Source: Alligator mississippiensis (lineage: Eukaryota > Chordata > Crocodylia > Alligatoridae). From it: a stretch of 64,000 nucleotides of DNA. This document shows, in pieces, positions 40,606 to 52,626 of the stretch; positions within the stretch are counted from its first letter, which is position 1; each line of letters opens with the position of its first letter. Made by a program: the position numbers and the translations under genes. The stretch is taken from NCBI RefSeq assembly GCF_030867095.1, contig NC_081829.1, forward strand, positions 92,155,261-92,219,260, given 5' to 3'. The notes beneath the pieces are model-generated. The model made no database searches and was not told the origin of the DNA. It was given only the letters and a program-made list of their open reading frames with translations.

Positions 40606-41234
40606 ACTTTCTATACAAGGAAGGTGAGACTGACCCTACCATTCCCTCCCTTCATAGGCCCTGATCTCCCAGTGGCGACCGTCAGTCCTCCCGGATCGTG
40701 GTGCACGCACGAGGGCCACCCAGACCTTTGATGTATATGCCTGGACAGGAATTTTTGGAGGAGTGGAGGCTGCCAAGATCTTCCCTCCTTCCTTTAGGCC
40801 ACTGAGACAGAATCCAAAGACCAGACTGAGTCCAGATGTTTGGTGCCTCCATGGCTGTAGTTATATAAGTGTCTGTGAATCAAATCCAGGTCTTCTGTAT
40901 GGTAGGGAAGGATTCTCCCACCGAACCACAGGGGACTCCTGATCTCCTAGTATTCAGCTTCTTTTCTTTTGCTAACTCCTGTCTGCTACACCTGAGCATT
41001 TTTCTCAGCCCCTCTCCTATGATGAGCCTCACTTGCTGCGCTTGCTTCCTACATTCAGAGACCTGAGGACGAACGTCTTAGAGCCGCGCCACACGTTCAA
41101 AATAAAGCTGGAAAGCAGCAAGTTTCAGCGCTAACTTTATGGCTGCTTGCCTCATTTTTACCAAGCGATAATGACTGCACGTGTGGCTGGCTTCAATGTC
41201 TCGTGTGATTATTACCCAGTTAACTGTGTGATAC

Positions 41235-41840
41235 GCAGCGAAACTGAAGGTTTACAAAGCCGACCCTCCTTTACGCCTACGAAACCTGGACCGTCTACCA
41301 GCGTCGTGCCAGGAAACTAAACCGCTTCCACCTGCGCTGCCTGCGAATGATACTAAAGATCAAGCGGCAGGACGAGGTGCGGGACACCGAGGTGCTCGGG
41401 AGATCCGCTCTCCCCACTATCCACGTTCACTGCTGAAACCGGCGCAGCTGACACGGGCCGGACACCTCTCAAGAACGCCCGGCGCTCGCCTGCCGAAGAA
41501 AATCGTCTACGGCGAACTGTCCAACGCTTTCACGGCGCGCCAAATCAGCGGTACAAGCACATCCTAAAGATGTCCATAAAGAGTTTCTTGGGTGAATTTG
41601 ATATCTTTTATTAGACCAACCCAAATGTTGGAGGATAGTCTGCCTATGTCCTTAGACCAACACGGCTACAACCCAAACCCCTGAAGAGTTTCGGCAGTCG
41701 TGGGAGCGACTCGCTGGTGACCGTCCATCCCGGAGCGGCGCGTGGCGGAGGCAGCGAGGAGGACGAGGATCTCCCGTGTCCGGTCGCCTGCCGCGGCACG
41801 TCGTTCAGGGCAAAGATCGGGCTTATAAATGACCCGTCGC
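41235..41840 (+). pseudogene. Non-LTR retrotransposon 3' coding end, frameshifted, with nested insertion
   Basis: Broken plus-strand frames read LLYAYETWTVYQRRARK, RFHLRCLRMILKIKRQD, LLKPAQLTRAGHLS, RLPKKIVYGELS and RYKHILKMSIKSF. After an insertion they read QSWERLAGDRPS and CPVACRGTSFRAKIGLIN. This is the C-terminal part of the endonuclease-reverse transcriptase family also seen at 5.2-6.9 kb, including the terminal CxxC zinc-finger-like motif. At least three frame changes make it non-functional. It ends next to the CCDC186 CpG island. Confidence 0.75.
41588..41682. mobile_element. 95-bp repeat inserted into the LINE fragment with 9-bp TSD
   Basis: The duplication aagagtttc occurs at 41579-41587 and 41683-41691, and the LINE protein pattern continues across it. 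The insert contains 'gatatcttttattagacc' and 'agaccaacacggctacaac', parts of the dispersed repeat family found elsewhere in the window. Confidence 0.72.
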
Positions 41841-41899
41841 CCTGACACACCCTCGCCCCCCGCATCATTTCCGCGCCCCTCAGGCTGTTGGGAAGCGCC

Positions 41900-42950
41900 G
41901 GGCTCGACCACCTCCCTTGGGCTGGCGAGCCGGCCTCCACTCGACCCACTCGAGAGTCGCGGGTGCCACTCTCCCTGGGCCTGGGGAAGGGCGTCTGTGC
42001 CGGAAACCTCTCAAAGCACAATGTTTCCCGGTCCAATAGAAAAAAATCCCGCCCAATACAAAAGATGGCATCGACTATAAAGGACCCCATCGGGTCGCGC
42101 CGGCGCTGCAGGGGCGCGCGCAGGCCGCGGGGCGCACGTGCGGGCGGGGCGCGGGGGGCGGGGCCAGCAGTGCAGGCTCCGCCCCCGGCCGCCATCTTGG
42201 CGGAGGTGTCAGCCCGCGGCTATGGCGGCGCGGCCTCGGCGCAGGTAGGAGCGCGCGGGGCGGCTCCCTTCCCTGCCCCCACCGCGGTCAGTTTGAGGGG
42301 AAAGACTGCCCCCCCGGTGCCCCCCCCCCCCGGGACTCGCTGAGGAGCGGTTAAATGGCTGTTTGGTTGCTGACGGCTGGCGCAGGGCGCTGCGAAACGC
42401 GCCGGGGACGATGTGAGGTGATGGGGGCGGGGGGGGATGCGAGATTGCACCGAGGTGCAGGGAAGCCGTCCCGATGGTGTCGCGAGTTCCCTCCCGGCCC
42501 TCGGCCCCGCCTGGTGCGGGGTGTCGGCGCCCGAAAGCTTGCGATGGAAGACGTCATTATTATTATTATTATTCCCCCCCCCCTCAAAAGATATCGCCTC
42601 CGCTGCGAGCCCCCGTGTCCCGGGGGCCGTCGCGTGGCTGCCGGACAGGGCTAGTTGGCCCGGTCGGGTGTCCCGGGGAGCGATGCTTTGTGGCTTCGTC
42701 TGTGCATGATCCTCCGCACGCGCCCGGTTCACGCGATGGCGGCGTAGTTCAGCGGTGTTGGCACGGGGCGCGACAGCGGCACGAGCTTCGCGTGCTTTGG
42801 AAACTCCTTCGGGAGTGTGTTTTGGGGCCGTTGACGCCCATATAGCGTCAGCCCGGGTTGTAAGGGTGTGGGGATGCTGCGGTGTTGTGACCGGGTCCTC
42901 CTGCACCCAATTCGAATAGCCGGGGCGTAAATTTTAATGGATCGGGGCTA
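41900..42950 (+). promoter_or_regulatory. CCDC186: CpG island, probable CCDC186 promoter and non-coding exon 1
   Basis: Very CpG-rich. CCAAT boxes at 42033 and 42053, a TATA-like tataaa at 42076, GC boxes across 42141-42166 and a YY1-type gccgccatcttgg at 42190-42202 precede a good donor (gcgcag|gtagga, exon end 42244). This is the only CpG island upstream of the first CCDC186 coding exon on the right strand. Exact start site unknown. An (att)n microsatellite lies at 42554-42572. Confidence 0.7.
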
Positions 42951-45550
42951 AATCCCGGACTTTCTTTCCTCCTAGCGCGCGGCTCCTGCGATGCCTCCGC
43001 GATAGCGGTGGAGAGCTCGCTCGCTGCGTTCTCTGTGCCGGCTGCAGGCAGCGGTGGGTGATGCGATGGCTGAAGCGCTGGTAGTCAGGTTATGTGAACG
43101 AAACCCAGGTTGCCAAACAAGGTGAAACTTTGCAGGGGCTATGTAGGTTCAGCTGGAAAAAGTTTGACTTGGTTTGGAAAAATAAGCTTTTTCTTCTGTC
43201 CTGTTGCAGCTGTGCTAACGGAGGATTATGGGTCTGCTGTTTTTCTGTTTTGGATGTGCAAGGGCTTAGAGCTTAAACGTTACTCTCAAGCACTTTATAA
43301 AGCTTAGGTGGGCCATAAGCCAACTCCTGGTTAGTGTAGGCTTTTCCCCTGGTAACTGTGACTTGGTCCACTTTGCTATTAGGTGTATGCTAACCTGGGA
43401 ACCAAATCAACTAAACTGTAATCTGTTCTGGTTACCCGTTGATTTTTTGCCTTGTGACTGGAAGAAATCAAGTCCTACTAGCCAGAGCCTAAACCTTCAC
43501 TTATGTATTGGAGTTGACCTGTGAAGTTTCCCTGTCTGGGTCTGATCTAATCATGTTGTAAAGACTTCTGTGAGATGAAGTGGGGAAAAACCCAATGATG
43601 CCACAAAACAATAAATATAAAATATGCTAAGGCAAGGAAGGGCACAAGGAAGTTGTGATGTAAGGAAAGAAAACTTACAGGGGAAGAACGAGCAAATCTT
43701 GTTCCCTGACTCCTTAGGACTGAGTCTCTTTTGAAGATAATGCTGATCTTTGCACTTTGGGACGGAAATGGGGCATGGTCCTAGAGACTTGCTTCTCTGT
43801 CCATAAGCTCTCTGTTCGCACCAGCTTACCACTTACAGCTCAGTGAGGCCTTGTCTGTCCTGGTCAGGGAGCAATGCCAACTTACACATGTTAGAAAACT
43901 GTTTCGCAGCCTTGATGCACGGCTGACATCACCATCCCTGTTCAAAACCCCAAAGTTCCCGGATGGTTCCAGTGCTCTTTGGCTTTTCTTTGTAGTTGGG
44001 ATCAAATGTTAAAGGCACCTTGTCCTTCCAAGCAAGACCAAGCAATGATCCTTACTTTTTACTATACTTCAAGAAATCCTTCTGCTGGCAGGAGGACAGA
44101 AGTGGAATAACAAGGGAGAGACTGGAGATACAGCTCGCGTACATCTGGCATTATTCTGCTTAAAGCTGCAGTAACTAAATAGTGAAACTAATACCGTATT
44201 ACTTGTCTTGGGAAAACCAAACTCTGTACTGTCCTAGGTAAGAATCTACTTGAAACCATATATTTTAAACATATTTTTGTACAGACCAAGCAATACTTGA
44301 TATCATTTCATCTGTAACTGTGTATGTTTCACACAAGCACTGTTCCCATGTACCCAGGGCTTAGATCCATAATCTAATCTTGTTTTGTGCACAGAACAAT
44401 TGTTGTACAATGTATTTGTTCTGAATGCAGAGCAGTGTCTTCAGACTATTCCAAAACAATGTCATGGAGCTGACTGGGTGATAGTTGACTGCATTCTGGC
44501 AATCGGGCTGAGTGCTGCAAAGCGGTATGAAGGTGTGAGCAAACCAGCCAGCCTGGAAAGAATCGGGTACAGTGCATGATAGGGCAGAAGTGATTTTTTT
44601 ATTTTAAAGGCAGAGATTCTCAAACTCCTATCCATATGTCTTTGAATGGAAGCTAGTAGGTTAGTGTAGTGCATCTTCATGTATCCAGCTTCCTATTCTG
44701 ATAAATCACAAATACTTTTCCCCCTGTTACCTATATATTTAAGTAACTGCTGAGGTTGCCACAGGGATGTTGCACAATTAGGTTTAGGAGTATTAGCCCA
44801 AGCACTCGGAGAGAATGAAGAGTGAGACAGTTTCTGTCATGAAAATGTTGTCCTATATATAAAAAAGTCTGAGCTCCTCTTTGAAGTGATCTGATCTCTT
44901 TCTGTCTTGTTTAGACATTTTAATGTTTTGATAATTTTTTCAAGTGCCTTAGTCATGTCTATAATAAATATTGTGCATTAATAGTTAAGCTTATTTTCTC
45001 TCTTTCATTCACATCTAGTTATATTTTTTACAGATTTACAAACCATTCTGATATTCATTTGGAGCTGAGTGATTTTAGGGATTTCTTTTTATTCTTCTCA
45101 CGATGTCTTGAGACTGATTCCTCATAATCTGGATTTCAACAACTATTCTTCACCAGAATTATTACAGTGGGTTTTATTCTTGCCCCATAAGGAGAAGCTG
45201 AGGGAACAGCCTGCAAAGGAACTTTAGACTGACGGAACATAATTTTTCCAACAGGATGATTGTCGAGAACACTAGAAAATTATAGTGCTAAAGAAACACT
45301 TAGTGCTAAGGCACAGGCAGCTCTGGTATTGTTTAATTTATTTTACCAAGAAGAGGTAATGTCAGGGAGCTTGTTGATATAGTAAACTTGTTTAGCTTGA
45401 AGTAGCCAGATTAAATCACCTTGAGAAGCCAGTTGAGAATATGGTGTAAACTCTCTTTGGTTCTCGCTTACTGTCAGCTTGCTTCCCCTGTCCAGAAGCT
45501 TGTTGCCTCCTGGTGCCATCATCACCACAATATTTCCTGTGTTTGCTACT
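42951..45550. other. CCDC186 intron 1, proximal part, no feature recognised
   Basis: Starts at the 3' shoulder of the CpG island and becomes ordinary A+T-rich intron. No repeat of clear class and no exon found. Open frames here are short and unsupported. Confidence 0.45.
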
Positions 45551-45552
45551 GA

Positions 45553-46025
45553 TTGCATAGATTTAATAGATTTTTACGGTGGGAAGGGACCTATTATTAG
45601 ATCATCAAGTCCAACCCCCTGCCCTGAACAGGAAAGAGTGCTGGGTTCAGATGACCTCAGCCAGGCATTTGTCCAATCTCCTCTTAAATACCTTCAAGGA
45701 AGGGGACAGCACCACCACTCTTGGAAGCGTATTCCATATTTTGGCAGCCCTCGCAGTGAAGAATTTTTTTCCTGATGTCTAATCTAAATTTGCTCCCCTT
45801 CAGTTTGTGGCCATTGTTTCTAGTTATTCCAGTGGGCGCCATGGTAAACATCGTATCCCCTATTTCCTGCTGTCCCCCCGCTGTTGAGTTTGTAGACGGC
45901 CACAAGATCACCTCTCAGCCTTCTCTTGCAGCTGAAGAGATTCAGGTCCCCCAATCAGTCCTTGTAAGGTTTTTCCTGTAGGCCTTTAACTAGATGGGTG
46001 GCCCTCCTCTGAACTCTTAAGGGTG
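45553..46025 (-). mobile_element. Reversed CR1 LINE 3' end
   Basis: Reverse complement of a CR1 tail: 'atcaagtccaaccccctgcc', 'ccaggcatttgtccaatctc', 'tcttggaagcgtattccat' and 'gatgtctaatctaaatttgc'. About 470 bp, 5'-truncated, in CCDC186 intron 1. Antisense frames reading [17 protein letters not shown] are CR1 artefacts. Confidence 0.9.
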
Positions 46026-46066
46026 CATCCCATAAGCCAATTCTCCACTGACCGGACTGTGTAATA

Positions 46067-46286
46067 CAGGCACTCCTCACTTAACGACTGAGTTCCGTTC
46101 CTGCGACTAGGTCATTAAGCGAATTGGTCGATAAGCGAGGAGCCGCCCCTCGATGCTGCGTGCCTTGGCTTGAGATGCCACGCTGCTGTTTCCACAATAC
46201 GTTTCGTACAATACCAACTGCTCGGAGAGCTGGTCGTAAGTCCGCGCAGTCGTTAAACAGGTAGGTCATTAAGTGAGGAGTACCTG
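46067..46286. mobile_element. Tigger (pogo/Tc1-mariner) MITE, 220 bp
   Basis: It is bounded by the TA dinucleotide on both sides (46065-46066, 46287-46288). The terminal inverted repeats are caggcactcctcacttaacg and taagtgaggagtacctg, the typical pogo/Tigger end. The interior has 'cattaagcgaattggtcg', as in other Tigger MITEs. No transposase. CpG sites are still frequent, suggesting moderate age. Confidence 0.85.
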
Positions 46287-47074
46287 TAATCTACATTGCA
46301 ACTGTTTAGTTTAAGAATTGGGTGCGACACTTTGTCAATTCCATTTCATCCTTTCCTCTCCACTTCCCCTCTCCCTTTTGATTCCCCAGCTGAGATCTTT
46401 TTTGGATCCCTCTGCAAACACGGAGAGGGCCACTGGTATGAGAGGCTGCTCCTCTGTTTCTTGTCATGTATAAGAGCATTTCTTTATCTCTCTTGCTACT
46501 TGACACCAGCTGTTTGAATTTTGCATAAAAACACTTGCTTATAACACTTAAGTTCTCTCCTGCTGTTATTTACCAAGGGCAGTAGTATTGGCTTATTCTG
46601 TAAGAAGAGATTTGAGATGAAGTTTGTATGACAGACCATGCAAAATAAAGATTCATTGTGTGTTGACTTGGAAACGGAACAAAGAAGTTGGCCTTTCTGA
46701 TCCAGTATAGTGAACAAAGACAGTAACTGAAGATACCCTGTTCTTAAATAAGAACTGGTAGAGCAAGTGAAGTACAAAGGTGTACTCATTTCCTCCTGTT
46801 GATTCAGCTGAGAGTATTGAGATATGTTTAAAATGTGGCCATTCTATAATACAGCCTATAACATTCCTCTGTGGCTGTATTTATAATATTTGCACAGTTG
46901 TACTTGTATAGTACACCTTGAAAAATCCTCTGTAGTTACAAAATAATGCTGCACACTTGTGGATTTTTTTGTCTATTTAAATTATCATAGTCCAGTGACT
47001 TTAGCCCTTAGTCCTGAGGCACAAGCTTAAAAGTTGTTTGAATTTTAATCCATCTAATTATAGGAAACTTCAAG

Positions 47075-47080
<6 letters not shown>

Positions 47081-47120
<40 letters not shown>
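47081..47120. repeat. (GT)n microsatellite
   Basis: About 20 uninterrupted GT dinucleotides in CCDC186 intron 1. Likely polymorphic in length. Confidence 0.95.
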
Positions 47121-47122
<2 letters not shown>

Positions 47123-47666
47123 GCCACTACTCTGGTGCAGAACTGGGGAAACTTATTGTATTGTGTCATGAAATGTAGGTTATGCTTCATACCACCATCA
47201 CTGCAACCTGATTGCTCTCATACCCAAGACTGACTCATAAAACTAATACTCAAGTATTCATTTGAATTTTGAGTTTCTTGTCAGGTCCTCTGTGTTTATT
47301 TTAATGCAGTGTCTGCATGGTGTGCTGCAGTCATCTTTTTGAAGATTGTGGAAAATTCATTAGAATTTTACAGTGATTTTTCTAAGAATATTTTTGGGGG
47401 CATGGTATTAAGAAGAAGATTGTCTACTATGGGACAGCCTGTTAAGCATATTATAGCCTGGCTAATATGCTTTAGTATTAATTAAGGCCTTTATATGAAA
47501 TTTCTTCCAATCTGACTGCATTTACTGGCTACTTCAGGCATGCAGAACTCACTGAGGAAGTTCTAAAAACAATCACTTGCTTCACTCCTCTCTCTTCATA
47601 GTCAGCAATTTTAAATAAAAGTCATTCCCCATAGTCTATATTGCACTGAATTATTTTGCGTGTCAT

Positions 47667-47901
47667 TGGGTGCATCTACATGTTCATTAATGTGCTGTAA
47701 TTATGGCGTATTAAGTTTAGTACCTGTAATAACAGGTACTAACCTTAATGCGCTGTAATCAGTGCTACTATGAACACTTTTTTTGTGACCCTAATGTACA
47801 GTAGACTAATTCTACTGTGCATTAGCATGATTCTTGCCTGCCATGTTAATGTGCAGTAGAATTAGTTGACCGCGCAATTAGCATCTTGTGTAGATGCGCC
47901 G
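47667..47901. mobile_element. Harbinger-like MITE
   Basis: The ends gggtgcatctacatg and gtgtagatgcgccg are inverted repeats, flanked by ATT on both sides. The interior is partly palindromic around 'acctgtaataacaggt' and 'gcattagcatg / catgttaatgtgc'. Related ends occur at 12.13 and 59.37 kb. The 3-bp duplication suggests a PIF/Harbinger-type element. Confidence 0.65.
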
Positions 47902-48222
47902 ATTGTGAGGCTGCGTTGGGTCCGGACCCGTTTCTCGCCCCTCTGCCTCCAAGGAGCAGGGTTTGGGGGGGGTGAGGCCAGCAATGCTCCAGCCCTGCTG
48001 GGGGACAGCAGGGACAGCACCACCATGACAGTGGGGACTGGGGGGGGGGTGAGGCCAGCGGTGCTGGCCTTGCCCTTCTGCTCTGGCCCCTCAGTCCCTG
48101 CTGTCATGGCCCTGCTTCTGTCTGTGCAGAGCATGCTGCTTGTTTCAGTAAGTATTGTGATTGGCTGCCAAGACAACCAGTCAGGGTACAAATAAAGCAT
48201 TACAGGTGGACAGACTGACTAA
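47902..48222 (-). mobile_element. Helitron-like element, reversed partial copy
   Basis: In reverse complement it reads 'gtctgtccacctgtaatgc' and 'tgactggttgtcttggc' plus 'agccaatcacaatac', matching the start of the 52.3-kb element ('gattggttgtctgaaac'). The GC-rich interior is similar in composition. The far end is not defined. Confidence 0.5.
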
Positions 48223-48224
48223 GG

Positions 48225-48411
48225 CAGGGGCGGGCAATTATTTTCGGTGGAGGACCGCTTACTGAGTTTCAGCAAGCCATCGAGGGCTGCATGACAGGCA
48301 ACCCAGGGCAGATTAATATTCATTTTCTAAATGTTTTAGGGGCCCTACAGGCTGGTTAGAATGGCCTGGCTGGCCACATCCAGCCCCTGGGCCACTTTTT
48401 GCCCATCCCTG
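48225..48411. mobile_element. Short hAT element, 187 bp, perfect 8-bp TSD
   Basis: The duplication gactaagg is exact at 48217-48224 and 48412-48419. The ends caggggcgggcaattatttt and ttgcccatccctg match the element at 31.77 kb. The interior 'ctggccacatccagcccctg' is typical of non-autonomous Charlie-like copies. Confidence 0.87.
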
Positions 48412-48419
48412 GACTAAGG

Positions 48420-51400
48420 CTTATAATATTAATATGATGAAATGACCGGGGGGAAGTATTTTTAAGCAAAGGAAACTGTAGGCCAGCAAGCTTGCAGTAG
48501 TGGTAGATATTATTTATACTGTGGGCTCCCCTCTAGGCTGCACTGGTGCTGGCTGCAGAAGAAGCCTTACAGATTTCCTGTGTTCCTGTGTTTCCCTGTT
48601 TCAACACCTTAACATTTTAAGGGAGAAAAATGTTTATGTAAATTGAGGTCACCCATGAGCCATAGGGGACTTCTTACACAGATCAGCTTGAAGGTCTGAG
48701 GTTTCTAAGAATTGCTGGGCTGGGTTAAACCCTGGGTCCCTTTAGCCCAGCAGCCTGTTCTTGTCATCTCTTCCCATTCACCATGAGTAGGTTGCTTCCC
48801 TTTCTGTTGTGTTCAACTCTGGATGGCCTTCTTCTCCATGCATTTTTTAAAACCTTTTTTTCAATCTGGTTATACTGATGGGCTCTACAGCATTCTGTCA
48901 CATGCTAATTATGCATTGTGTAAAAAACAAAAAAGCCAAAACAAAACCAAAAGGCAGCATTTCCAGGTTTTGTTGTTTTTAAATCCTCTGCCTGCTAATT
49001 TCATCAGGTTCCTCCTTAGATGAGGCAAACAGAAGGCACAGGAAATTATTTTTAGCTATAGCCTCAATTTACTCTTGACTACACAGTAATGTACACACTG
49101 CACTGGAAAAGTAAATTTTTCAAACAATTATGCTTGTAACAAACCAGTTATCTTGGAAGAAATGAGTTTGAGAGGTTGCAGATTCACGTAGATTTTTGGA
49201 GCAGACAGTTTTCATAGGCGTTTTGGAGAAGCAAGTCAGGAAAAGCGTGCAGATAAATTTTATCTGTGTCTACAAGAAAATACTTCATCTAGAATGAGGT
49301 CTTTTGGCTAGGGTGGAAAGTAATTGTATTTCAATCCTATGGCCTGATTCTGACTAGGTTTCCCTTCCTGAGATGCTCGAATGGACATAGAAGACAATGG
49401 GAGCTCCTGGTATTGAGCAGTTCTACAGTGAAGATTACAGAGCTGCTTTCCCTGATTTAAATACATGGAACGGTCTTGTTTTTGGTTTAAACGAAGAGTA
49501 GAGTCAGGCAGTAAACAGCTGGTATGGTGTGCAGAAAGTGTTATTTTGTGGGTGGGTATTTTTTTTCAACTGGAATAGGAAATTGTATTTGCCCACAGAT
49601 TACATGCATATGCTTTGAAGACTCAGACTTTCAGTTGGTTCATGGAAAGTGAAACAGTATTGTTTTAATTTGCTAATGGAAGAGTCAGCAAAAGCCACAG
49701 ACTTTGTTTGATTTAACAGCTCTCTATGGCTTGTCCTTCTTATCAAGAAAGAATGTACCCTTTTCCAGCCACCCAACCCCACCTTGAAGTCGTGTTTAGC
49801 TTTTGGGATTGGATTTTTATTGCTTTTTTATTTCATTGGATGAACTTGAAGGACTCCTAGGTTCAATTAAATGAATTGTGTGAATGTAACACTTTAACTT
49901 CTTAAACACGGCATCCTAGAAATTCCCAAGTTACACACCAATTCCTTGATCTGTTCTAGCTGCAATCCAGGTTTAAAACAGACCTCATTTGTTTTAGCCT
50001 GGGCTCTGATTTGTGACCCCTTGGGGTTGGCAGTGCAGAGGTTTAGTGGATTTTGCAGAGCTTTTGAAGGATTACTCCTTAGAGGTGCTGGCTTCTACAT
50101 TCTGCTGTGACCGAGAGTTGACCTTGAAGATACTGCCTTCAAAGACAGGTGCACTAACAGTAGCAAAGGATGTCTATGTTGTTGATCAGCACAGATTTTG
50201 AGGAAGGACTAGAAATATAAACAAGACCTATGAAACCTAAATGGCTTAAGCACTTCGCAGGTTAAAACTGGAGGGTTCAAATGGGCTCCCTTTGAAGAAA
50301 TATGAAGCAGCTTGGTCTGTGGTACAAAACTGATATTAAATAACTAACCCATGCTATCAAATGTTGGTATGATCAATACCTGATTTTAGGAAACTTCTTA
50401 TTGTTTTCTGGGCCTATAACCATGCTGATTTGTGCTCCGCAGGAAGGGGTTAAAACACATACATACATCTAATGCATTTACCAGGTTGATGCTTTAGGAC
50501 CAAAGCCTGACCATCCTTCCTTTGCCATTGTAAGTTAAAGCTGACTCTTTCTGAACCTGGTGTTATGAATTATTGTAGCCATTGAATAATATGCAGATCA
50601 GAAGTTTAACTGGAGAGCCTTTCTGAAATGTGATGTGCATTGTTTAGTGTTCTTTGAGCGGGTTCTGTTTTTCTGCAGATAACTGCAAAACCTTAGTCTA
50701 ATTCCTAAATTATAAGATGACCTCATACTTTTTCCTGAAATAACACTTTATGATAAAAGCTCCGTGGATTATTAGTCAGTAAAATTACTGTACAGACATT
50801 GTATCACAAATCATGTGCACTTTTAAAAAAATTCACTACTAAATAATATTAACGAACAGTTTGACCAGCATTTTGTAAAGCTAACAACCCCCCTCCCCCC
50901 CCCCCCCAATCCTCAGGGTATTTGATTTCCTGGACTTTTAAGAATTCCTAACAAACAGGATGCTCCACAGTTGGTCCCAGATTTGCAAAAGTTAGGATGG
51001 GAGAGTGTCTTGGATTTAAAAAAAAAATCCTTCATTCAGCATATGCAATGAATAAACAACATGTTATGGGTCATGTTTTGTTAAATAAGTCCAAGGAATA
51101 TATTTCTAATTTTGATTGATTTCCAAGCATCTTTAAGGGTATTTCAAGCTCAGCAGGGGACTCTTGCTGGCAGAAAAATAGTAAGTACATAATTCAAAAC
51201 ATGTTAAATAGATTCCTTCAACTTGGAAATTTTATTCATTTGGCTCTTATACCTGCCACATAAGATCCTTCAACCACTCACACAGCTTCGTAACTTTGCA
51301 CTCGTGAATAGTCCCATTTACTATGAGATTAGGGATATAGTTTAAAAAACCTAAGCACCTAAGATAGTTCCTTTCAGTAGCAGCAAGCAAAACAATTTAC

Positions 51401-52015
51401 CTTTTCAGTCTGGCTACTGATCAGTGTATTCTAGCAGGAGCTGTTGGAGCTGCTTTCTACACTGCCTGGCTGCCCTGTGCATGTGTGCACATGCACGTGG
51501 GACTCCCCCCACCCGATTGCCCTCATTCTGCTTCCCACTTCCCCCAGTCCCATGCAGCCCCTTACAGGCTGGAACTCTGTCAGCCTGCAAGGAGTTTCCT
51601 GTGTTTTTCTCCTTTAAAGGAGAAAATCTGTGATTTTTTTTTTTCCATGTTTCCCCCGATTTTATGAAAGGGTCACAAACATTCTTGCAACTCACTTTTG
51701 GGTCATGACCCATGGGTTGAGAAATGCTGCTCTAGAGTGTCCAAAGGACTCGTCAGACTAGTTGCACAGGCATATTATAAAGGTTCTGCCAGAGCAGTAG
51801 AGCAAGCATCATGGACTAGATCACAGGAAGATGCTCACATGTCAGCCTAGGTGTTTGGCAAAGTCAGATGTGGTTGACTCCCAAGGTTACGAAGATGACT
51901 AACTGCTGCATGTAGACACGAGCTATGCTGAGATTAACTTGCTCCCCTTGCTTAGGTGTTGTAGAAGTGAATGCCACTGAGATGACACAGAATTTTATGT
52001 TGTCATATATTTTAA
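48420..52015. other. CCDC186 intron 1, no gene recognised
   Basis: Ordinary intronic sequence. A poly-C run is at 50888-50909. A hAT-like tail 'tcatgacccatgggttgag' lies near 51705. No exon or RNA gene is evident. Confidence 0.45.
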
Positions 52016-52299
52016 TCGTTATAATATTATAAAGCCTAAATCTGTCTGTCTGTAACACTTGATTTGTACTCTGATTAGCTGATGGAAACTGCCAGTCAGA
52101 GTGCTTCAAGCATGGGGGAGTGCCACCATGATTCTGAAGTCGTGCTGAGGACCGGACAGAGAGTGGACAGGACCACTGCTGAGGACCAGACAGACCCTGC
52201 TCCCTGTAAGAGGCAGAACAGCAGCAGCACGGGGTGTTAGGTAGCGACACTCCATCTTAGCCCCCTCCTCCCCGTCATTCTTGATGGGCAAGTGGCTAG
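52016..52299 (+). mobile_element. Helitron-like element, first of a tandem pair
   Basis: It starts tcgttataatattataaag followed by ctgtctgtctgtaacactt, and ends ctag before T. A subterminal hairpin (cccgtca-ttct-tgatggg) lies seven bases before the end. TC...hairpin...CTRR|T without terminal inverted repeats or a target duplication is the Helitron signature. Non-autonomous. Confidence 0.68.
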
Positions 52300-52626
52300 T
52301 AATATTATAAAAGCCTTTGTCTGTCTGTCTGTCTGTCTGTCCATAACGCTTCATTCATACTGTGATTGGTTGTCTGAAACAACCAATCAGAGTGCACCAA
52401 GAGTGTTCTGGACAGGAGGTGGCAGTGCGGCTGAGCGCCGCCATGATTGCGGGGATGGAGCAGCCCCGGGGGTGGGGAGGGAGTTTCTTGCAGGTGGTGG
52501 CACAGGGTGCTGGCTGAGGGGGACAGTGGGGCAGGCTTCCCACCCCCCCTCCTCCCCGGGGTGGTGGGTGGCTGTGCTGCGTCCCCGCCCGCCCCCCCCT
52601 GTCATTCCTGATGAGCAATTGGCTAA
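52300..52626 (+). mobile_element. Helitron-like element, second of a tandem pair
   Basis: It follows the first copy directly (aatattataaaagcctttg, then five ctgt units and ccataacgctt). It ends ctaa before T, with a hairpin (ctgtca-ttcc-tgatgag) seven bases upstream. GC-rich interior, no Rep/helicase. The head-to-tail arrangement is known for Helitrons. Confidence 0.68.

Noticed and set aside
41644..42195. 183-codon minus-strand frame beside the CCDC186 promoter
   Set aside because: It is antisense to the LINE 3' end and the CpG island. Its content is explained by those features and GC bias.
42220..42906. 228-codon minus-strand frame in the CCDC186 CpG island
   Set aside because: Contains an Asn run from an (att)n microsatellite and reads through the island. 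No domain and opposite to the gene.
45479..45911. Frames with '[23 protein letters not shown]'-like text on the minus strand
   Set aside because: CR1 tail in reverse orientation, not a gene.
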